Below, piece after piece: positions 26,246 through 33,872 of a DNA stretch of 45,118 nucleotides (its first letter is position 1; every line of letters starts with the position of its first letter). The notes beneath the pieces were generated by a model. The model saw only the letters and a list, made by a program, of their open reading frames with translations. It did no database searches and had not been told where the DNA came from. A program made the translations under genes and the position numbers. This DNA is from Nocardia asiatica NBRC 100129 (GTDB lineage: Bacteria; Actinomycetota; Actinomycetes; Mycobacteriales; Mycobacteriaceae), in NCBI RefSeq assembly GCF_000308415.1, contig NZ_BAFS01000088.1, positions 1 to 45,118 of the forward strand, written 5' to 3'.

Positions 26246-27138
26246 GCACGACGATCGGTGACTGGCTCAACGAGAACACTCCCGGCTTCGACGACCGGAA
26301 AAAGCCCGAGAACAATCCGCTGATCGCCGAGGGGACCGACTATCGGGAGGAGTATTTCCAGGAGACCGTCTTCTGGATGCACGACATCGGTCTGAAGCAG
26401 GACGAGGAGACCAGGCTGCCCGGCATCTTGTCCGGGACGATCGCCGGAGACGCTTGGGAGGCATACGCCAACTTCCGGAATGCGAAAACGTTCGAGGCGA
26501 TCACCGGCGGCGTCGCGTTCGGCGCGACCGTTGCCGACGCGGTGTTCGACCCGTTCGGATTCGTGGGTGACCAGATCGCCGGGTGGATGCTCACGCACGT
26601 CGAGCCATATCGCAAGGTGCTGGACGGGCTCGCCGGAAACAGCAAGATGGTGGAGGCGTATTCCGCGAGCTGGAGCCGTATCGCCGCAGAGTTGACCGAC
26701 ATGAGCCGGGAATGGCAGGCGGGTCTCGATGCCGATATCGCGACATGGACGGGAAGCGCGGGCGACGCCTACCGAAGCCGGGCCACGGACCTCATCGACC
26801 AGATCGCGGGCGCGGGCGGGGTGGCGGCCACGCTCGGTGAGATCATGGACACCCTGTCGAAGATCGTCAAGGCGTTCCGGAAGATGGTGCAGGACATCCT
26901 CACCAGCTTGGCCGGTGCGCTGATCGGGTACAGCATCGAACTCGCGGCGTCCCTGGGCACGGCAGGGCCGCACGTCGCCGCCGCGGTGATCGCCAGGATC
27001 GGGCGCGATGGGTTGAAGATCTCGAAGCTGCTGCTCGACATGGCGAGCGCTTTCAAGGACGTTCAGACGCTCACCCAGGCGATCGCCGCCGTCATCTATG
27101 CCCTCCTGGGCAAGGAAAACCAGCCTGCCCAAGCTTGA
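26242..27138 (+). CDS. WxG-motif T7SS substrate-like protein
   Basis: Helical protein of 298 residues. Its central region has a Trp-Thr-Gly turn at 169-171, between helices SWSRIAAELTDMSREWQAGL and SAGDAYRSRATDLIDQI. This fits the WXG100/EspA-type helix-turn-helix. The segment before it (residues 85-120) and the C-terminal helices are hydrophobic and could insert in a membrane. The GTG start overlaps the upstream stop. With the small EspC-like partner it forms a probable heterodimeric ESX substrate pair. No signal peptide, as expected for this route. Confidence 0.7.
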   Translation: MSTTIGDWLNENTPGFDDRKKPENNPLIAEGTDYREEYFQETVFWMHDIGLKQDEETRLPGILSGTIAGDAWEAYANFRNAKTFEAITGGVAFGATVADAVFDPFGFVGDQIAGWMLTHVEPYRKVLDGLAGNSKMVEAYSASWSRIAAELTDMSREWQAGLDADIATWTGSAGDAYRSRATDLIDQIAGAGGVAATLGEIMDTLSKIVKAFRKMVQDILTSLAGALIGYSIELAASLGTAGPHVAAAVIARIGRDGLKISKLLLDMASAFKDVQTLTQAIAAVIYALLGKENQPAQA

Positions 27139-27208
27139 CGATGGGCCTCCGGAGCTTCGTGAGGAAGGAACTGCCGAGCGTCGGCATCAACGAGGGGAAC
27201 CACGCACT

Positions 27209-28042
27209 GTGAATTATCCGCACGCGCCGCATACCGGTGATCCCGGGAGTCGACCGCTTGTACCCCCGCGGGCGGGTGTCAACGGCCCGCAGCAGCCCGG
27301 ACAAGCCGGCTAGATCGCTCCACGGCAGCCGTTGCAACCGGGGCGGGGCAATCGGCCGCACTCCGCTCAGGTGAGCCCAGGGCACGCTCCGCTCCCTGGG
27401 AATGCGAGCTTCAACGGCTCGCAACCACATTGGGAGGGCGGTCCGGCACCGCACCGGATCCATCCGAATCCGTACGCGCCAGAGGCTCACTCGTATCGCG
27501 GGGCGACGCACTATGTGCCACCGCCGATGCATACCGTCGAGCGGCCGAGATTGCGCTTCTTCCAGAACGTCGAGCATCACCCGGCGGACGCATACCAGCC
27601 CGAGCCGGGTGAGACCGGGATCGTGGTCGACACGTCCTATTTCCGATGGTGGATCGCGGGCCCGGTATACGCGACGACCGGACCACGCATTTATGTGAAC
27701 GGCACCGAAATACCGAATGCTTCCTGGGGACCCACCTACATTCCGGCGGCCCCTGGGCTCTACCGTGTCGAAGTCCTGACCCGAGGCGTCAACCTTCTCA
27801 TCAGATTCTTCGTTCGGGCGTGGGGCTCCGATATGGGTCCGGCGGATACCGTCGTGCCGGTAGATCCGGGTTGCCGAACGACCGTCTACTACCGCTCCCC
27901 GGCGTTCTACCTGCTACCCGGCGCGATCGCTCCGAGGCCGCCGAGGTGGCCGGGTCTCAACTGGATCCGCACCAGCTGGGTCGTCTTCGGCTCATTCTTC
28001 GCTCTGATGCTGACGGCGGTGGTGCTGAACATCCTGGACTGA
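27209..28042 (+). pseudogene. T7SS-locus membrane protein interrupted by an in-frame amber codon
   Basis: The frame opens with GTG 27209, preceded by GAGGGGAA, and encodes a Pro/Gln/Gly-rich N-terminus. TAG at 27311-27313 interrupts it at codon 35. The same frame continues without a break to 28042. The sequence on both sides (QQPGQAG * IAPRQPLQPG) is one continuous low-complexity region, so a CAG to TAG change is the simplest explanation. The rest, about 240 residues, has a beta-rich domain (IVVDTSYFRWWIAGPVY... RIYVNGTEI) and one C-terminal transmembrane helix. Restart at TTG 27332 or GTG 27371 could still make nearly all of it, but neither has a ribosome binding site. Could also be a sequencing error. 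Confidence 0.65.
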
Positions 28043-28291
28043 GTCGCCGGATCGTCTGTGGCTTCAGCCACTGGGACAGAACTCTGCTGGAGTCACCGCT
28101 CTGTGCAGAGTCGCCATGGTGCCGACAGATGGGTGAGTCGATGTAGGGAATCACGATGATTTGGCGAGCGTAACTCGCACAGCCGACGGAGCAACTGTGA
28201 TGAGCCCATCGAATTGCTTCGACGGCGCAGGTCGATTGGTATGAATAACTCATGTCTATCCCGAAGTACCGCGTCGTTGCCCGGGCGACCG

Positions 28292-28699
28292 ATGCATGAC
28301 GAACAGGTAGTAGCGCGCCGCTCCACGGACTTGGTGCCGCCGTGGCAGGCGTTTGCATCGGCGTCTGTCGACTGGTGGGCTGGTGCTTCGGTCCAGGTCC
28401 ACCGACTGGACATCCGCCAGCAGACGGCATTTGCCGACTTGTGCGGTCGGTCCAGGCTGCCGGGCGAGTACCGGACGTTCAGCGTGGCCGGCGATGCGGT
28501 GTATCCGAAGTGGCCGGGACCGCTGTCGGCATTGGATTTGGATCTGATGCCGAGCTCGGACCATGAGCGGTGCACGTATGCGGTGCTGAGTGGGATCGGA
28601 ATTCATCAAGTCGTGAACGGCGACGGCGATGATGCGGTGACGACGGCGCGGTTCACCGAGACGGCTGGGATTTACGTCCGGTGTGAAGGAACACTGTGA
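28292..28699 (+). CDS. Hypothetical protein coupled to the following gene
   Basis: About 135 residues, no family recognised. It contains WQAFASASVDWWAGASVQVHRLD and a Asp-rich centre (LDLDLMPSSDHERCTYAVLSGIGIHQVVNGDGDD). I take ATG 28292. ATG 28241 is also in frame, but the codons between are poor in third-position GC and read as non-coding. The stop overlaps the next gene by GTGA, which is the main evidence that it is real. Confidence 0.5.
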   Translation: MHDEQVVARRSTDLVPPWQAFASASVDWWAGASVQVHRLDIRQQTAFADLCGRSRLPGEYRTFSVAGDAVYPKWPGPLSALDLDLMPSSDHERCTYAVLSGIGIHQVVNGDGDDAVTTARFTETAGIYVRCEGTL

Positions 28700-29229
28700 C
28701 AGCGAACAATGCCAAGTACTTGGCCGGGAACAGCGCGGGCGATCGCGTGTCGATCTTCGACGACGGCCGGGTGAAAGTGTGGTCCACCACGCATCTGTGG
28801 ACCATCGAGGGGCGTGAACGCCACAACGCGCTCGCCGAAACCGTTCTCCTCGGCATCGGCCGGGCTCTATCGATACCTGGCCCGACCACAGGGCAGCAAC
28901 GCTGTGATTTCGAGGTCTCGCTCGATCCGGAAGGTGGCCGAACTGTCGCCGCGACGGTTGGCGTGGATAACGGGACGTCCGTCCAGTTCTTTCACGACGG
29001 CAGCATTGCGGTCGGCAACGACGGCCGCGATCTCGCGAGCGTTTTCAACGTCGGCCGGGAGGCGAATCAGACGCGCGGCCGCAACGGTGTCGGGGGATCG
29101 GTGATGGTGACCTTCGAGGGGAGCTACCGCCCGCAAGTATTGCGCGCGTGTGATCACCTCGTCGAGGTCGGTGAGAGTGCCGCACCGCCGCCGAACCGGC
29201 TGTACAAGGACGAATTCGAAGTACGCTGA
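28696..29229 (+). CDS. Hypothetical beta-rich protein
   Basis: Protein of 177 residues with GTG start overlapping the upstream stop. The pattern is of alternating beta strands, with two similar segments, DRVSIFDDGRVKVWST and TSVQFFHDGSIAVGND, suggesting an internal duplication of a small sheet. No signal peptide, no membrane helix, no family recognised. It closes the plus-strand run that began at 25344 and is convergent with the EspG-like gene (121 bp apart). Confidence 0.6.
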   Translation: MTANNAKYLAGNSAGDRVSIFDDGRVKVWSTTHLWTIEGRERHNALAETVLLGIGRALSIPGPTTGQQRCDFEVSLDPEGGRTVAATVGVDNGTSVQFFHDGSIAVGNDGRDLASVFNVGREANQTRGRNGVGGSVMVTFEGSYRPQVLRACDHLVEVGESAAPPPNRLYKDEFEVR

Positions 29230-29350
29230 CCTGGTAAACCACGGCGACAGGAGTAGGTCCACTGGTCTGACTCCGGTGCAGTTCCGGTGCTGGTGCCTGC
29301 TGATTTCTAGGCCCGGGCGATCCTGGTTGTGCGTGCGTAATTCCGACGCG

Positions 29351-30112
29351 TCAGGTGTAGCTGGGATCGCTTTCCTCGCGGAAGGCCGTGACCGTTGCGT
29401 GTATGGCCCGGTCGAGTTGAGTCCGTACTTCATTGATGTCGGCGGGGACTGCCTTGATGGTGGGTCCGCTGCGGACGAGATAGCGGCCGTCGGGATAGTC
29501 CATCACGTGGAAGCCGCGCGCGGGTGCCGGGCGATTGTCCCAGGCCGGGCCCGCGTATACCGCGACGTGGGCGATGGTGCTGCGGGGGCGTTCGAAGAAC
29601 TGCTCGGCTAGGGTGCGGGGCGGAGCGGGCGCGCCCACGCGGTACGGTTCCTCGTCCTCGGTATCGAGTTCGTGCCGCGAGATATCGATGCCGGGGCCGC
29701 TGCCGGGTGCGGAGTCGGGCAGGTGGTCGATGACCCGACGGCTCACGCCCTCCGCATCGATCAATGACATGTGCACGGCCCCACCGCAATCCGGAGACGT
29801 GGTGGGATCTTGTACCAGCAGTACAGCATGCCGATAGTGCGCGGCCGCGTGCACGCGCAGTTTGTCTTTCCCGCTGAATCCCGCCATTTCGATCCGTGCC
29901 TCGGGTTCGGCCAGCACACGCAGTGCGTTGTACAGGGACTCGTCGAGGCGGCGGTGCAGTTCGGCGGCTTCGGATTTCCACTCCGCCTCGTAATCGGCGA
30001 CGGTTTCGGCGGTGGATCGGTACTGCAACGGGTATGGCAGCACGTCGCGCTCGACCGCCCGCCACAGCACCGTGAAGCCGAGTGCGGTGAACGACCAGTC
30101 CCTCCGGCTCAT
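29351..30112 (-). CDS. EspG-family ESX chaperone
   Basis: Protein of 253 residues. It begins MSRRDWSFTALGFTVLWRAVERDVLPYPLQ, typical of actinobacterial EspG proteins, which bind PE/PPE-type heterodimers in the cytosol before ESX secretion. It ends with a strand-rich region (GRYLVRSGPTIKAVPADINEV). The ATG at 30112 is chosen for the AGGAG eight bases upstream; the frame extends nine codons further with no better signal. It is the last gene of a four-gene minus-strand operon, after the DUF3558 lipoprotein, a small helical protein and a WxG/PPE-like protein. That is a recurrent order in Nocardia-like genomes. Confidence 0.75.
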   Translation of the reverse strand: MSRRDWSFTALGFTVLWRAVERDVLPYPLQYRSTAETVADYEAEWKSEAAELHRRLDESLYNALRVLAEPEARIEMAGFSGKDKLRVHAAAHYRHAVLLVQDPTTSPDCGGAVHMSLIDAEGVSRRVIDHLPDSAPGSGPGIDISRHELDTEDEEPYRVGAPAPPRTLAEQFFERPRSTIAHVAVYAGPAWDNRPAPARGFHVMDYPDGRYLVRSGPTIKAVPADINEVRTQLDRAIHATVTAFREESDPSYT

Positions 30113-30182
30113 GAAGCCGGCTCCTTCGTCGTGCACCACGGCCGTGCTGTGCGTTTCGGTGTGGTGTAGCTTCTCGGCTCGC

Positions 30183-31463
30183 TCATTCGCCGATCACCGG
30201 GGGCACCGACTTCACCCTGGTCTCCGCACCGAGGCCGGTGAGCTCCTCGCCGTTGCGCTGGTTGACGAGATAGTCCTTTGTCTGATGTTCCTTGTCGTCG
30301 TCGCCCTTGCCGCGAGCGCCCGGCGCCATCATGCCCGGCATACCGCTCGTTCCCGGCCGACCGGTCCCGGGACGCGCGGACGCGGCGGCGGGAACGCCGC
30401 CTGGAACGGCGGGCACACCGTTGATGCTGCGACCCGGCGCGGGCGTACCGAGGCCGGGCACGCCCGTGCTGGGTGTGCCCGGGGTCGGCGTGCTGGGAGA
30501 TCCGGGACTCGGTGTTCCGGGGCGGGTCAGCGATGGATCGGTGCTGGGATTGGTGCTCGCCGGTTGGGTCGACGGGTTCGTGCCTGCGGGCGTGGTCGTG
30601 GTCTGCTCGGGCGTGCTTTCTTGCTCGGCAACCGTGTTGGACGGGACGGTGCTCTCCGGCGCGTTCTCAGTACCCGGCAGCTGTGCCGGGTCAACCGTGG
30701 TGGCCTTATCTCCGGTGTCGGCACCGGACGACGATGGCTGCCAGCCGTTGTTCGGCGCGGACGGCTGATCGCCTGAATTGTGCACCGGGTTGTACGGCTT
30801 GGGTACCAAAGGAACGCCGGTGTCGGCCTCCCGGACGGCAGGGTAGAAGACGTTCTTGACGACGTTCACCGACGCATCGTGCGCGGAGTCGTCGCGATGC
30901 TGATTCAACTTCCAGGTGGGGCCCGGCACCCAGCTCGCGACGTTGCTGGTCCACGTATGAGTCGGCATTTCCTGCACGGCAGGCCGGGTGACCTCGATGC
31001 CCGATCGGATGATCTTCACCTTCTCGGTGACGATCTGCACCGAACTGATCAGTCCGCTGGACTTGTCGACGTAGTCCTTGATCGCGTCGCTCGCCGCCTT
31101 CGCCGCCGCTCCCTCCCATTTACCTTCCATGGCCTTGCCGATCTCCGGGCCGAAACCTTGCAAACCCTGCTCGAGCCGATTGCGAATGGACTCCCAACGC
31201 TGGTGCAGCGCGACGACATCGGTGATCGACATCGCCTGCACACGTTCATAGAGGTCGTCGATACCGTCCGGATTCTTGTACGCGCTCTCCGGCACTTTCG
31301 GCGACTGGGTCTGTACATCGGTGCCGGCGCGCATGATTTCGGCGATGCGATTGCGCGCGATGGCCGCATCGGGGCTCTCGTCGCGCGAACCACTGTCCGG
31401 CGGGCCCGATTTCGACTGCTCGAGCAGGGCGGCGCCAATCGCTACCAGGAACGGCAGACCCAT
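30183..31463 (-). CDS. WxG/PPE-like T7SS substrate with long Pro/Thr tail
   Basis: Protein of 426 residues. A hydrophobic N-terminal segment (GLPFLVAIGAALL) precedes helices with W116-E-G118 in AMEGKWEGAAAKAA, flanked by RWESIRNRLEQGLQGF and ISSVQIVTEKVKIIRSG. This is the WxG hairpin arrangement. Residues about 215-390 are a Pro/Thr/Ser/Gly-rich disordered tail with repeats of the TPSPGSPSTPTPGTP kind. The C-terminus has a charged KGDDDKEHQTKDYLVNQ segment. The ATG at 31463 has CCGGGGGA upstream. Probably partners the small protein encoded just upstream and is chaperoned by the EspG-like protein. Confidence 0.7.
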   Translation of the reverse strand: MGLPFLVAIGAALLEQSKSGPPDSGSRDESPDAAIARNRIAEIMRAGTDVQTQSPKVPESAYKNPDGIDDLYERVQAMSITDVVALHQRWESIRNRLEQGLQGFGPEIGKAMEGKWEGAAAKAASDAIKDYVDKSSGLISSVQIVTEKVKIIRSGIEVTRPAVQEMPTHTWTSNVASWVPGPTWKLNQHRDDSAHDASVNVVKNVFYPAVREADTGVPLVPKPYNPVHNSGDQPSAPNNGWQPSSSGADTGDKATTVDPAQLPGTENAPESTVPSNTVAEQESTPEQTTTTPAGTNPSTQPASTNPSTDPSLTRPGTPSPGSPSTPTPGTPSTGVPGLGTPAPGRSINGVPAVPGGVPAAASARPGTGRPGTSGMPGMMAPGARGKGDDDKEHQTKDYLVNQRNGEELTGLGAETRVKSVPPVIGE

Positions 31464-31476
31464 GATTATCCCCCGG

Positions 31477-31851
31477 TCAGTTCAGCAGATTGCTCGTATC
31501 TTGCGCATTGGAGTCGTCCTGTGCGCCGATGCGATCCACGGAAATCTGGATCGTATCACGCATCAGGGTCAGTACCTCGATGTGCTCTTTGAGGGCGGAG
31601 TCCACATCGCCTTCACCTCCGATTGCCTTGGCGCCCAGCATGTTCGCCAGCTCGTCGGAGCAGTCGAAGCGGCCGAGGCCGGTTACCTTGCTCACCCACT
31701 GCAGGTCGTCGCGAAGCTGGTTGTAGAGGTCGATCTGACGGTTGCACGCGTCACGGCCTGCCTGTGCGACTGACTGATCGAGATACAGCCGACCTGCTTC
31801 GGCCTCGCCAGCGAGATACCGCCACCGTGTTAAGTCTTCGCCCAATGCCAC
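31477..31851 (-). CDS. Small helical T7SS-associated protein
   Basis: Protein of 124 residues, all alpha: GEDLTRWRYLAGEAEAGRLYL, then a long helix with CNRQIDLYNQLRDDLQWV, then HIEVLTLMRDTIQISVDRIGAQ. The size and place immediately before the WxG/PPE-like gene (13-bp gap) are those of a PE-type or ESAT-6-like partner, although no YxxxD/E tail is evident. The GTG start at 31851 has AGAGGGG upstream. Two Cys residues are present. Confidence 0.65.
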   Translation of the reverse strand: MALGEDLTRWRYLAGEAEAGRLYLDQSVAQAGRDACNRQIDLYNQLRDDLQWVSKVTGLGRFDCSDELANMLGAKAIGGEGDVDSALKEHIEVLTLMRDTIQISVDRIGAQDDSNAQDTSNLLN

Positions 31852-31866
31852 TTGCTGCCCCTCTGC

Positions 31867-32409
31867 TCAGCGTGGAAAAGTCGGTACAAGAATTACCGCC
31901 GCAGCCCGCGCACGCGAACACGGCTCCGCAGGATTCTTTGCTGACGCGCGATTGGAAATCGTCACTCCGTACGATCCAGAGTTCGCAGGAAAGATCAGAT
32001 CGCAAAGCTCGTTGAACCGGTCGGATGTTCTGCGATGCTGGACACCATCGCGCCCGGCGATCGAGATGTCGGAGAAGTCGATGTTGTCCGGCTTAGCCTT
32101 GAAAACATCGACTGTGTGAATCGTCGTGGACACTCCGAGGTTGAAATCATCGTTGTTCCACGAACACACCTTCCATCCGGGCTCCTCGACGCCCGCAACC
32201 CCCGACCTTTTGGTGTCCGGTCGGACGCCGATTTGCTGCAACGTGCTGTTCGGCACCTGCGTGCACGGATCCCACAGCGCGGCCGTGGCCGCCGACGTGT
32301 CGACGGTCGGGCTGGGCGTGGCAGTCCCGTTCGTGCCCGATTCGCACCCCGAAGCGACCAGCACCACCCCAGCGAGCGCCGCAACCGTCGCCGTCGTCCG
32401 TTGTCCCAC
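31867..32409 (-). CDS. DUF3558 lipoprotein
   Basis: Predicted lipoprotein of 180 residues. The GTG at 32409, with GGGAGG ahead of it, gives a signal peptide (GQRTTATVAALAGVVLVASGC) ending in a lipobox ASGC. A Thr/Ser/Pro linker follows. The DUF3558 domain then begins LWDPCTQVPNSTLQQIG and includes WKVCSWNND and an ELCDLIFP Cys. Four Cys after the lipobox suggest disulphides. DUF3558 lipoproteins sit outside the membrane and commonly head ESX-associated operons in Nocardia and Rhodococcus. The frame extends upstream without meaning. First gene of the minus-strand T7SS operon. Confidence 0.85.
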   Translation of the reverse strand: MGQRTTATVAALAGVVLVASGCESGTNGTATPSPTVDTSAATAALWDPCTQVPNSTLQQIGVRPDTKRSGVAGVEEPGWKVCSWNNDDFNLGVSTTIHTVDVFKAKPDNIDFSDISIAGRDGVQHRRTSDRFNELCDLIFPANSGSYGVTISNRASAKNPAEPCSRARAAAVILVPTFPR

Positions 32410-32559
32410 CGAAGCCTCCCGATCCGGGCCGTTGAAGTCGTCCCTGAAGTCTATGACGCACTCAGGGGGCCTCCGGTTCCATCGGATTCGGTTGTGCGGA
32501 TCAGGAACATCGGGCCCTTGCATCGGCCATCGACCGGGAGCGCAGCTCGGTGATCGCTG

Positions 32560-33069
32560 CTACGAGTGGTGTTGCGGCCGGTCAGGTCCCTGAAAACCTG
32601 GGTGATGGTGCGGTGCTCGGTCCGCGCAGATGATTATCGACTGCACGACGGTGCTGACGTGTGGCCGGAACGCGTCGCGTGGTGTGACGACCCACCAGCG
32701 GTATCCGGTCCGTTCGTCAGCGGGGGAGGGTAGCAGTATCTCGCCGCCGTCGGGGACGATCGTCGCGCGGGCGCGCAGTAGCGCGATGAAGATGTCGCTG
32801 TCGTTGGCGAGCTGCTGGGCCTCGTCGGGACGGACGAGGATCGTCCAGCGGCCGGAGCCGTGTGCGATGACTGGGCCGAGCAGGTATTGCTTGGCGAGGT
32901 CACTGTGGACCACTCTGCCGAGTTGTTCGGGTACCGTGACCGCGCCTACATCTCCTGCGCGCAGAGTGATTCGTCGGGTTTCCTCGTGGACGTAACACGG
33001 GAGCCCGTAGACGTGCCGGTAGCGCTGGCAGCGGGTGAGTGTCGGGTCGGCGGCGGGATCTGTATTCAT
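32560..33069 (-). CDS. Hypothetical protein of an XRE-linked module
   Basis: Protein of 169 residues. A Cys-containing N-terminal part (CQRYRHVYGLPCYVHEET) is followed by GAVTVPEQLGRVVHSDL and a beta/alpha region (RWTILVRPDEAQQL... RTGYRWWVVTPRD). I do not recognise a named family. The ATG at 33069 is chosen; an upstream extension is Ser/Pro/Arg-rich and unlikely. It lies 108 bp downstream of the 69-residue gene, on the same strand, in a module divergent from the XRE regulator. A regulatory partnership is suggested by context only. Confidence 0.6.
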   Translation of the reverse strand: MNTDPAADPTLTRCQRYRHVYGLPCYVHEETRRITLRAGDVGAVTVPEQLGRVVHSDLAKQYLLGPVIAHGSGRWTILVRPDEAQQLANDSDIFIALLRARATIVPDGGEILLPSPADERTGYRWWVVTPRDAFRPHVSTVVQSIIICADRAPHHHPGFQGPDRPQHHS

Positions 33070-33177
33070 GGCCGCTCCGTCAGAACTGGTCGGGAACGAC
33101 TCGGCTCTGTTCGGGGGTAGCGGATTGCACCGATGAACTCTCCGTTCGGATTCGGAAGATGGATGGCGGGGAAGCAT

Positions 33178-33387
33178 TCAGTCCCACAGCCGCGCGCAGG
33201 GGAGGTGCGGGAGGTCGTCGTCCAGGTTGTCGTCGATAGTCACGGTGATGTCCGGGAACCGTTGTGCCAGTGCGCGTGCGACGCTTTCGGCCTGTTCGGC
33301 GCTCGCCTGGTAGTCCAGGCGCAGCGGGCCGGTTTCGATTTGGATATGGCGGTGCCGGTCCGGAGGCTCTGGGGCAGTTGGCTTCAC
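33178..33387 (-). CDS. Small hypothetical protein of an XRE-linked module
   Basis: Protein of 69 residues. The GTG at 33387 overlaps the stop of the preceding gene by four bases (GTGA), which fixes this start over the TTG at 33462. It has a central beta-alpha-beta: HIQIETGPLRLDYQ, AEQAESVARALAQRFP, DITVTIDDN. The C-terminus is acidic. No family recognised. Confidence 0.65.
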   Translation of the reverse strand: MKPTAPEPPDRHRHIQIETGPLRLDYQASAEQAESVARALAQRFPDITVTIDDNLDDDLPHLPCARLWD

Positions 33388-33599
33388 TGCGGCCTGCTCG
33401 GGTCCGGCACCATTCGTCCGCTGTCGATCAGCACCTGTCGTGCCGCCGCCTTGCGAGCGCAATGTTTCGCGCGGCAGGCCACATGAATCTGCATCACGTC
33501 ATGGGCCTGGGCGATGCTGAACGGCAACATCGGTGCTTTGTGGGCGGCTGCGTCACACAGGGCGATGAGTTGGTACATGGCGAGGGAATGCGGGGACAC
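33384..33599 (-). CDS. Small Cys-containing conserved-type protein of an XRE-linked module
   Basis: Protein of 71 residues. The GTG at 33599 is preceded by GAGAGG at a six-base spacing. It is helical with MLPFSIAQAHDVMQIHVACRAKHCARKAAARQVL. The Cys-x4-Cys (CRAKHC) plus His could bind a metal. Similar short proteins are common next to XRE regulators in Nocardia and Streptomyces, as I recall. It is the first gene after the divergent intergenic dyads and is coupled to the next by GTGA. Function unknown. Confidence 0.65.
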   Translation of the reverse strand: MSPHSLAMYQLIALCDAAAHKAPMLPFSIAQAHDVMQIHVACRAKHCARKAAARQVLIDSGRMVPDPSRPQ

Positions 33600-33628
33600 G
33601 GGAAACCTCTCTGCTTCGAGGATCGGCC

Positions 33629-33721
33629 GGTGCCCGGTACCGGGGGCTCTCGCCACCGGTCCGCCACTCTGGCCGACCGGTGCGCCGCAGACAGTCCGGC
33701 GTCGGCCCGGTACCGGGCACC
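33629..33721. promoter_or_regulatory. Paired palindromes in the divergent region upstream of the XRE regulator
   Basis: CCCGGTACCGGG occurs at 33633-33644 and again at 33706-33717. The flanks make the whole a large inverted repeat (GGTGCCCGGTACCGG at 33629-33643, CCGGTACCGGGCACC at 33707-33721). A further pair, CACCGGTC (33654-33661) and GACCGGTG (33675-33682), lies inside. Two 12-bp palindromes 73 bp (about seven helical turns) apart suggest paired operators. The bound protein is unknown; the adjacent XRE regulator is the obvious candidate. Confidence 0.55.
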
Positions 33722-33872
33722 TGCGGCGAACGTAAGCGCGGCATTCGGCCAAGTGGGAGCGCGGATTTCGGTTTCCGTTCCGACTATGCGAGGAGCCGTA
33801 TATCCTGCGCAGGCACCCGTTTCTGGGGTGAATGCTCAGGGGGACAACAATCGACAATCGGGGGGCTGAGCC

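Noticed and set aside
27311..27313. Amber codon as programmed readthrough or pyrrolysine
   Set aside because: Surrounding low-complexity linker gives no reason for a special residue, and no readthrough signal is seen. A point mutation or downstream restart is simpler.
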